DNA of 64,000 bases from Massilia sp. H-1 (GTDB taxonomy: Bacteria; Pseudomonadota; Gammaproteobacteria; Burkholderiales; Burkholderiaceae_D): the NCBI GenBank assembly GCA_024703915.1, contig CP087969.1, positions 4,836,001 through 4,900,000 of the forward strand. Reading direction: 5' to 3'. Both the position numbers and the translations under genes were made by a program. Every line of letters starts with the position of its first letter. The first letter of the stretch is position 1. Under the pieces are notes generated by a model. It searched no databases. It was given only the letters and a program-made list of their open reading frames with translations, and was not told the DNA's origin. Positions 56,891 to 64,000 of the stretch are shown one piece after another.

Positions 56891-58035
56891 ATGTTGAGCT
56901 ACCGCCACGCCTTTCACGCGGGTAATCATGCCGACGTCCTGGAAGCATTTCGTGCAAATTCAGTTGCTCGAATACATGAATCAGAAAGACACGGCTTACA
57001 CCTATATCGACACCCACTCGGGCGCCGGGGTGTACGCGCTCGATGGCGGCTATGCGTCCAAGAACGCCGAATACGAGACTGGTATCGCGCCCCTGTGGGA
57101 GCGCAAGGACTTGCCCAAGGGGCTGGACCAGTACCTGGCCCTGGTCAAGGAAATGAATCCGAGCGGCAAGATGCGCTATTACCCGGGTTCGCCCTACGTG
57201 GCCGACAAGGTCGCGCGCGAGCAAGACCGCCTGCGCCTGTTCGAGCTGCATCCGGCCGACAGCAAGATCCTGGCCGACAATTTCCGCAAGGTCGAAGAGC
57301 ATGCCGCCCAGCAGGGCCAGCGTTCCACCACGCGCGGACGGCGCGTGCTGATCGAGCGCGGCGATGGTTTCCACGCGCTCAAGACGCTGCTGCCGCCGCC
57401 ATCGCGCCGCGCGCTGGTGCTGATCGACCCGCCTTACGAAGACAAGCAGGATTACCGCAAGGTGCGCGACGCGCTCGACGAAGCGCTGGGCCGCTTCCCG
57501 GCCTAAGCATGTTCGCGGTCTGGTATCCGGTGCTGCAGCGCATGGAATCGCGCCAGTTCGCCGACAAGCTCAAGCGTCTGCTTACCAAGGAATGGCTGAA
57601 CGTCACGCTGACCATCACCACCCCGGGCCCGGACGGCTTCGGCTTGCACAGCAGCGGCATGTTCATCCTCAATCCGCCGTACACGCTCGAGCCGATGCTG
57701 CGCCAGGTCATGCCTTACCTGGTGCAAGTGCTGGGCAAAGATGCTTAGGCACGGACCTTCGTCATCGAGAAGGGCACGCAAGTGACCGGTTCGGCCGTGG
57801 CGCGCACCATCAATGGCGCCCCGCGCATGCCGGTCGGTAACGCCCGGCGCGCGAGCCCGACCTCGGGCACGGGCAGTCTGCGCCTGCCGGGCCAGGCCCC
57901 GGCCGGTACGCCCCGGTGCGGCCGGACAGCCGCGTCCGGCAGGTGCGGGCCGCCCAGCCGCTGGCGCGGGCCGCAGCACGCGTCCTGGCGGCACCGGCAA
58001 GCCGCGCCGCCCTTAAGGGCAGGGTTCCAGTATAG
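56891..58035 (+). CDS. rlmJ: 23S rRNA (adenine-2030-N6)-methyltransferase RlmJ
   Basis: Starts MLSYRHAFHAGNHADVL, the family opening; HSGAGVYAL is the SAM-binding loop, and LVLIDPPYEDKQDY holds the D-P-P-Y catalytic motif. GMFAVWYPVLQR and GLHSSGMFILNPPYTLE follow. Breaks: 56945, GCCTAAGC at 57501 (expected PAGMF), an apparent TAG at 57746, and ~57850. The conserved protein ends near KGTQVTG; the open frame then runs on as a Pro/Arg/Ala-rich tail of ~85 residues (VRPDSRVRQVRAAQPLARAA) to a TAG at 58033. The tail is unusual and its extent uncertain. Confidence 0.88.
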
Positions 58036-58086
58036 TGATCGCATTGGCGCGCCCGCGTGGCGCGTCACCGCCTACGGATTTTTTTC

Positions 58087-59356
58087 ATGCTCACAGATGT
58101 AGCGACCGAAGTAGCTCTTCCCACCGACGATTTTTTCCTTGCCCGTCAACCCATTCTGGGACGCAACCAGCATTTGGTGGCCTACGAACTCTTGTTCCGT
58201 AGCGCAGACGCGCCCGAGGCGAATGTCGTCGATCACGCCGCCGCCACCGCGGCCGTGATCTCGCACGCCTCGCAGCTGGGCATGCAGCGGGTGGTCGGCG
58301 AGCGGCTGGCGTTTGTGAATGTCGACGACATCGTGCTGATGAGCGACTTCGTGCGCTTTCTGCCGCACGACAAGGTCATTCTCGAAATCCTGGAAACGGT
58401 CAAGGCGACGCCGCTGCTGATCGCGCGTGGCCGAACTCAAATCGTTCGGCTTCAAATTCGCGCTCGACGATGTCGTGGCCCAGTCGGACGACGTGGTCAA
58501 GCTGATCGAACTGGTGGACATCATCAAGATCGACGTGCAAGCCGTCAGCCCGGGCGGGCTCGGCGCGCTGGTGGCGTCATTCAAGGGCCTCGGCAAGAAA
58601 TTGCTCGCGGAAAAAGTCGAGACTGTCGACGAGTTCGATGCCTGCATGGCGCTCGGCTTCGAATATTTCCAGGGCTATTATTTTGCGCGCCCGGCTATCT
58701 TGAGCGGCAAGAAGATCGCGCCCTCGGAACTGGTGATCCTGAACCTGCTGCAATTGATCCGCAGCGAAGCGGACAACCGCGAGATCGCCATGTCGGTCAA
58801 GCGCGATCCCCTGATCAGCCTGAACCTGCTGCGCCTGGTGAACACGCCATGGGCAGGCGCGCGCCGCCACATCGATTCGCTGGCCGAGGCGCTGGTGGTG
58901 CTGGGGCGCGACCAGCTGCAGCGCTGGCTGCAGATTTTGCTGTACGCGACGCCGGGCGCCAACGTCGAGTTCAATTCGCCGCTGCTGCAAATGGCGACCA
59001 CGCGCGGCAAGCTGATGGAGCTCATGGCGCGCAAGATGCCGAACATGCAGGGGCCGTGCGCCGAGGCAGGATTTACGGTGGGCATCATGTCGCTGATGGA
59101 TGCGCTGTTCTCGATGTCGATGGCCGACATTCTCGAGAGCGTGGCCGTGGCGCCCGAGGTCAAGGCCGCCTTGCTCGAACGCGAAGGCCATCTGGGCGAA
59201 ATGCTCAAGATCGTCGAACTGGTCGAAAACCCGAAGCGCGGCACGCAGCTGCGCAAGTCGCTGCGGGCGATCGGCCTGTCGGTCAAGGACATGCGCGAAA
59301 TCGAACTCGAAGCCTTCAGCTGGGTCAATGAGATGGTGGCCAAGGACGCGCCGTGA
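58087..59356 (+). CDS. EAL-HDOD signalling protein
   Basis: About 422 residues. The N-terminal domain is a degenerate EAL domain of the YuxH type: FFLARQPILGRNQHLVAYELLFR, ILEILETV (in place of E-x-L), FALDDVV, IIKIDVQ and LLAEKVET. The C-terminal half is an HDOD domain (ELVILNLLQLIRSE ... VKRDPLISLNLLRLVNT ... TVGIMSLMDALFSM). Such proteins usually bind but do not hydrolyse c-di-GMP and regulate motility or quorum circuits. One break at 58428. No partner is adjacent. Confidence 0.88.
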
Positions 59357-59412
59357 AGATTGACTGGCATGGCTTGTTCGGGCACGACTGAGGTCGCCCC
59401 CTCCCTTGACAG

Positions 59413-60165
59413 TTATTGTCCCAGCAGCAGAAACACGGTCGGCTTCTTGTGGAAGTCGGGCGCCTTTCCCGATGCGAGCTGGGCTTTCCATTTCGCCCCG
59501 TTCTGGGTGCGGATGGCTTCGGTCGGCAGGCTCAGATCGGTGGCCACGCAAATCAGGGTGCCGGGCTGGCAGGCGGCCACCAGGGCTTCCAGCATGGCGC
59601 CGTTGCAGGTACGGCGTTTCGATCAGCAACTGGGTCTGCTTCTCGCTGCGCGAGCGCGCTTCCAGGTCCTTGATGCGCTTGCTGCGCTGGGCGGCATCGG
59701 TGGGCAGGTAGCCATTGAAGGCGAAACTCTGGCCGTTCAGGCCGCTCGCCATGACGGCCAGCAAGAGCGAGGACGGACCCACCAGCGGCTTGACGGTAAT
59801 GCCGTGCTGATGCGCCAGGCGCACCAGGTCGGCGCCGGGATCGGCCACTGCTTAAGCACGCCCGCTTCCGAGACCAGGCTTAAGCATCGCGTCCGGCCAG
59901 CAAGGGGCCGAGCAGGCCCTGCAGCGCTTGCGCCGGGGTATTCACATTCAGTTCCGCAATCTCGATTTCCTGCAAGGGCTTGGCCAGCGGATGGTCGATC
60001 GCGATCAGTTTCAGGAAGGCGCGCGGTCTTGGCGTTCTCGGCGACAAAATAGTCGAGGCGGGCGGTGAGCGCCTGCACGTGTTCGGGAATGATGTGCGCC
60101 AGCGCGTCGGGCACGGCGTCGGTGCTGCCCAGGGTGTTCGGGATTAAATAGAGGATGCCGGGCAT
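59413..60165 (-). CDS. RsmI-like tetrapyrrole-type SAM methyltransferase
   Basis: About 245 residues. MPGILYLIPNTLGSTD opens with the family strand; VSEAGVPAVADPGADLV is the RsmI-type SAM motif, and LVGPSSLLLAVMASGLNGQSFAFNGYLP the second landmark. The end is KKPTVFLLLGQ. It belongs to the SAM methyltransferase family next to maf in betaproteobacteria; the true rsmI is usually longer, so the target (16S rRNA C1402 or other) is open. Breaks at 60025, 59878, 59850 and 59607; the middle two are GCTTAAGC scars 28 bp apart. Confidence 0.85.
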
Positions 60166-60171
60166 AAGGTG

Positions 60172-60790
60172 TCAGTGGTGAAAGAAAGTGAAGCTTAGCT
60201 CTGCGCAGCATGCCGGTCAGGGCGATCAGGGGCAGGCCGGTGAGGGCGGTCGGGTCGCTGCTGTCGATTTTTTCCAGGATGGCAATGCCGAGGCCTTCGT
60301 TCTTGGCGCTGCTTAAAGCTGCAATCGTAGGGTTGCTCGATGCGCAGGTAGGCGTCCAGTTCGGCGTCGGGCAGGTCGCGGAAGGTGACGCCGGTCTGGA
60401 TGTTGTCGAGCTGGGCGCCGCCGGTCAGGGCCGCGGCGCGGCTGTCCCACAGGCACAGGGCGGTATGGAAGATCACGCGCCTAGCCGCATTTTCTGCAGC
60501 TGGGCCAGGGCCTTGGCATGATTGCCAGGTTTGCCGATTTGCTCACCGTCGAGCGTGGCCACCTGGTCCGAGCCGATCACCACGCTGCCGGGAGCGCGGC
60601 TGGCAACCGCCTGGGCCTTGGCGCGCGCCAGGCGCAGCGCCGTTGTTTCCGGCGCCTCGCCGGGCAGGGGGCTTTCGTCGATGTCGGGCACCATCACGTC
60701 GAACGGCAAGCGCAGCCGCTGCAGCAGTTCACGCCGGTACACGGAGCTTGATGCAAGAATCAGACGCGGGGGCGTGGAAGTTGGTATCAT
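60172..60790 (-). CDS. maf: Maf-like nucleotide pyrophosphatase
   Basis: Hydrolyses non-canonical or m5U/m7G nucleoside triphosphates. RLILASSSVYRRELLQRL, DIDESPLPGE and VVIGSDQVATLDG are the Maf motifs; GVTFRDLPD and EGLGIAIL with the SDPTALTGLPL substrate loop follow. About 204 residues. Breaks at 60482 and 60311. The terminal GCTAAGC at ~60195 replaces GCCGGC; correcting it gives the end GFTFFHH and a TGA at 60172, 7 bp from the methylase start. Confidence 0.9.
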
Positions 60791-60824
60791 TGCGGCCTTG
60801 GGAATGAAAAAACACCGTAAGTCT

Positions 60825-60854
60825 TTGACTCCACAGCGATAAGCCTGTTATTAT
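60825..60854 (+). promoter_or_regulatory. Promoter of the yceD-rpmF-plsX-fabH operon
   Basis: TTGACT (60825-60830) and TATTAT (60849-60854), 18 bp apart, end 28 bp before the yceD ATG. Confidence 0.65.
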
Positions 60855-60882
60855 CGCAGGTTTTCCGGGGAAAATTTCTGTA

Positions 60883-61368
60883 ATGAGCGCTTTTGTCATC
60901 GACGCTTTTGAGTTTTGTCGAAGCAACGGCCATCGCGAAGGCGTCACGCCTGTCGCCGAAATGAGCCGGTTAAACAAGGATTGTGCAGACCATTCGGGCC
61001 AGATCGCCTGGAGCGTCGACGGCACGACCAGCAAGCAGGGCTATCCGCAAATGACGCTGTCGGTCTCCGGCACCGTGCAGCTGATGTGCCAGCGTTGCCT
61101 GACCCCGTATGAATTTGAAATGGATTCGTCGACCGTGCTGATGCTCGGCAAGGATGACGAGCACGCCGATGAAATCGAAGAGCTTCTCGACGACGAGAGC
61201 ATCGACGTCATCGTCGGCAGCCGCACCTGCGACATCCGCGATCTGATCGAGGACGAGGCGCTGCTGGCTTTGCCGCAAGTGCCGAAGCACGACGTGTGTC
61301 CGGACAATAAGTTGTTGGACGTGCTCAAGAGCGAGAAGCCGTCGCCGTTCGCGGCCCTGAAAAAGTAA
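60883..61368 (+). CDS. yceD: YceD (DUF177) 23S rRNA accumulation protein
   Basis: 161 residues, unbroken. MSAFVIDAFEFCRSNGHREG opens; the conserved core is QLMCQRCLTPYEFEM with the C-x2-C pair, an acidic stretch (EELLDDESIDVI), LIEDEALLALP and KHDVCPDNKLL. E. coli YceD affects 23S rRNA levels; the gene is almost always followed by rpmF, as here. Confidence 0.93.
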   Translation: MSAFVIDAFEFCRSNGHREGVTPVAEMSRLNKDCADHSGQIAWSVDGTTSKQGYPQMTLSVSGTVQLMCQRCLTPYEFEMDSSTVLMLGKDDEHADEIEELLDDESIDVIVGSRTCDIRDLIEDEALLALPQVPKHDVCPDNKLLDVLKSEKPSPFAALKK

Positions 61369-61553
61369 TACCGAATAAGCAGTAGCGTAAAGAACGTGTC
61401 AAACGCGTGCAGTAGTCGAGTATGGCATTGAGCAGTAAAGGTAAGACAGCGTTAACATGTCGGTAAGAAATATTTGCCGCTGGGATACTCGATTCGCATG
61501 TATTTGCCGATCGAATGTGTTAGAATTTTAGAACTTATGTATTAGGAGTCATC

Positions 61554-61736
61554 ATGGCAGTTCAGCAGAATAAGAAGTCCCCATCCAAGCGCGGTATGCA
61601 CCGCTCGCACGACTTCCTGGTCGCGCCGCAACTGGGTATCGAGCCAACCACCGGTGAAACGCACCTGCGTCACCACATCAGCCCGAACGGCTTCTACCGT
61701 GGCCGTAAAGTTCTCAAGACCAAGAACGACGAGTAA
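61554..61736 (+). CDS. rpmF: 50S ribosomal protein L32
   Basis: 60 residues, unbroken: [20 protein letters not shown] and [15 protein letters not shown] are diagnostic. The zinc cysteines of some L32 forms are absent, as in most betaproteobacteria. AGGAG stands 7 bases before the ATG. Confidence 0.98.
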   Translation: MAVQQNKKSPSKRGMHRSHDFLVAPQLGIEPTTGETHLRHHISPNGFYRGRKVLKTKNDE

Positions 61737-61760
61737 TCGACGTCTTGCATTGAGTAAGAT

Positions 61761-61803
61761 GAAAGCGGTGCTACGTAATTTACTGCGTCGCGCCGCTTTT
61801 TCT
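61761..61803 (+). terminator. Possible attenuator/terminator after rpmF
   Basis: AAAGCGGTGC and GCGCCGCTTTTTCT form a stem around a ~20-nt loop. It would reduce, but need not stop, transcription into plsX. Confidence 0.5.
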
Positions 61804-61934
61804 TTGTCACCGGCTGCAATTCCACTTTGCATTCCGTCATTTCGCATGTCGCTGACTGCTGGCGGCGCTCGCCTGCACGCATCGCGCATCCTTCCGCTCC
61901 GCACGTTTTCTGAGTCGCGGTAAGAATCCACAAA

Positions 61935-62998
61935 ATGACAATTAAAATATCCATCGACTGCATGGGCGGCGATCATGGCCCCTCGGTTACCATTCCCGCA
62001 GCAATCGCGTTCGCCAAGCGTCAGCCTGAAGTCGAGCTGATCCTCGTTGGCCTCGAGAATGACTTGCTGGCCGAACTCAAGAAGTGCAAGGCCGAGAACC
62101 ACCCGCGCCTGTCGGTGGTGCACGCCTCCGAAATGGTCGAGATGGACGATCCCATCGAAGTCGCCTTGCGCCGCAAAAAGATTCCTCGATGCGCGTGGCG
62201 ATCGAGCTGGTCAAGGAAGGCAAGGCCCAGGCCTGCGTTTCGGTAAGCAATACCGGCGCCCTGATGGCGGTCTCGCGCTATGTGCTCAAGACCATGGCCG
62301 AAGCGTCGACCGTCCCGCCATCTGCTCGATCCTGCCGAACCAGAACGACGGCCCGACCTACATGCTCGACCTGGGCGCGAACGTCGATTGCAGAACCGCA
62401 CCACCTGCACCAGTTCGCCATCATGGGTTCGGTCCTGGTGTCGGCCATGGAAGGCAAGGAACGTCCGACCATCGGCCTGCTCAACGTCGGCACCGAAGAA
62501 ATCAAGGGCAATGAAGTGGTCAAGGCGACCGGCGAACTGCTGCGCGCCGACCACGAAGCGGGCGTGCTCAATTTCTACGGCAACGTCGAAGGCAACGATA
62601 TCTTCAAGGGCACCACCGACATCATCGTCTGCGATGGCTTCGTCGGCAACGTGACCCTGAAGGCGGTCGAAGGCCTGGGCCGTTTCGTCAAGAGCGCGCT
62701 GACGGCCGAATTCAAGCGCACCCCGCTGACCATGCTGGGCGCCCTGATTTCGCGCAGTGCGTTCAAGAACTTTTCCAACCGCTTCAATCCATCCCGTTAC
62801 AACGGCGCCAGCCTGCTCGGTTTGCGCGGGCTCGTCTTCAAGAGCCATGGCGGGGCGGATTCGTACTCGTTCGAGTGGGCGATCAAACGCGCCTTCGATG
62901 CGGCTAAATACAATGTGCAAGAGCATCTTTCGACCAAGATCGCCGAACTGATGCCGCGCACGCCTGACCCGGAAGCGACAGGCTCACCAACCAAGTAG
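61935..62998 (+). CDS. plsX: Phosphate acyltransferase PlsX
   Basis: Makes acyl-phosphate from acyl-ACP for phospholipid synthesis. [19 protein letters not shown] opens with the family motif; [63 protein letters not shown] and [19 protein letters not shown] follow. About 354 residues. Breaks at 62188, 62308 and 62393 are small slips. It sits in the classic rpmF-plsX-fabH order. Confidence 0.96.
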
Positions 62999-63009
62999 GA
63001 CGGCTAGCA

Positions 63010-64000
63010 ATGACTTTGTACAGCAAAATTATCGGCACCGGCAGCTACCTGCCACAACAGCGCGTGACCAATGAAGACCTGACGGCACAGCTGGCGGCAA
63101 AGGGCATTGAAACCTCGGACGAGTGGATCGTCTCCGCAGCAGCGGCATTGAGGCGCGGCACTATGCGGCGGTCGACGAGCATTCGTCGGACCTGGCCGCG
63201 GCGGCGGGGCGCCGTGCACTCGAGATGGCTTAGGCCTGCAGCCCGAGCAGATCGACCTGGTCATCGTGGCCAGCTCGACGCCGGACTTCTACGGCAGTTT
63301 CCCGAGCACGGCCTGCATCGTCCAGCGCAAGCTCGGCATGCACAACAACAGCGCCGCGTTCGACGTCCAGGCCGTCTGCAGCGGCTTCGTGTACGCGGTC
63401 TCGGTGGCCGACGCCTTCATCAAGTCCGGTGCCCACAAGAACGTGATGGTGATCGGCGCGGAAGTGTTTTCCCGCATCCTCAATTTCGAAGACCGCACCA
63501 CCTGCGTGCTGTTCGGCGACGGCAGCAAGCACAAGGATCGTCCTGACCGCGTCCAAGGAGCCGGGCATCCTGGCCACCAAGCTGCACGCGGACGGACGCC
63601 ATTCCAACATCCTGTCGGTCCCGGGCAACCTGGCTTATGGCGCGACGTCATGCGCAGCGGCTTCCTGTACATGGATGGCCCGGCCGTCTTCAAGCTGGCC
63701 GTGTCGGTGCTGGAACAAGTGGCCCATGAGGCGCTCGAGCACGCCGAAGCATGCAGGCTTCCGAAATCGACTGGCTGATTCCGCACCAGGCCAATATCCG
63801 CATCATGAAGAGCACGGCCAAGAAACTCGACCTGCCGCTGGAAAAGATGGTGGTCACGGTCGATCAGCACGGCAATACCTCGGCCGCATCGATTCCGCTG
63901 GCGCTCGACATCGCCGTGCACGATGGCCGCGTCAAGCCGGGCGACAACGTGATGATGGAAGGCGTGGGCGGCGGCTTCACCTGGGGCGCGGTCCTCGCAA
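63010..64000 (+). CDS. fabH: Beta-ketoacyl-ACP synthase III, cut by window end
   Basis: Starts fatty-acid synthesis by joining acetyl-CoA and malonyl-ACP. [20 protein letters not shown] opens; the catalytic Cys is in [13 protein letters not shown], the His in [11 protein letters not shown] and the Asn in [14 protein letters not shown]. The frame breaks at 63140, 63228 (GCTTAGGC, expected EMAGLQ), 63530, 63635 and 63743 (GCCGAAGC, expected HAGMQ). The last visible residues are GFTWGAVLA, close to the natural end. fabD would be expected next. Confidence 0.95.

Noticed and set aside
61747-61923. Small gene between rpmF and plsX.
   Set aside because: The open frame spans the stem-loop after rpmF, lacks a ribosome site and shows no conserved features.

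Overview
The window is high-GC chromosomal DNA of a betaproteobacterium, most likely Oxalobacteraceae close to Massilia/Telluria (inference from gene content, not from a search). The signs are the block maf-yceD-rpmF-plsX-fabH, the order panC-scpA-DUF3460, an EF-P with Arg32 next to earP, and many TonB/PAS/GGDEF-type genes. Almost every long gene is broken by frame shifts, including ones a cell cannot lose (metG, gltX, plsX, fabH, scpA). Many breaks carry the same short scar (CTTAAG, CCTAAG or CTTAGG) where the protein demands GCCGGC. I read this as a systematic consensus error, probably at a modified motif, and annotate the genes as intact with coordinates spanning the breaks.

Layout. 1-6717: a sugar locus. 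A TonB receptor, GH1 beta-glucosidase and glucokinase (partial) run left; a tryptophan-halogenase-like gene and a LacI regulator run right; two GAAAACG-type operators lie between. 6725-14160: housekeeping (panC, scpA, DUF3460, a FabMG-like enoyl reductase, a GNAT, metG, apbC). 14447-19333: a secreted beta-helix protein, a Tat-lipoprotein haloperoxidase-like enzyme, gltX, tRNA-Ala and two tRNA-Glu. 19346-22776: an unusual three-gene module: a subtilase without signal peptide, a free-standing copy of its prodomain, and a Gln-rich protein made of glycine-zipper repeats. 23151-25015: earP and efp.

25077-28613: a detached type VI secretion regulatory cassette (TagH C-terminal domain without FHA, PP2C phosphatase, Ser/Thr kinase with PEGA domain, TssQ-like lipoprotein). 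28963-38692: dbpA, initiator tRNA, a methyltransferase, small genes and sbcDC. 38751-44988: a 62-bp palindrome, a multi-PAS diguanylate cyclase, ycaQ/alkX coupled to a DUF2804 gene, and a helical protein. 45106-51714: DUF349 protein, moaE, crcB, yiaA and clpB behind a heat-shock-like promoter. 51875-54320: a lower-GC island of small orphan genes including a SUKH (SMI1/KNR4) protein. 54656-64000: rraA, aceA, rlmJ, an EAL-HDOD protein, an RsmI-like methylase, maf, yceD, rpmF, plsX and fabH (cut by the window end).

No rRNA, CRISPR array, insertion sequence or prophage was seen. The best candidate for something undescribed is the subtilase / free prodomain / Gln-Gly repeat module.
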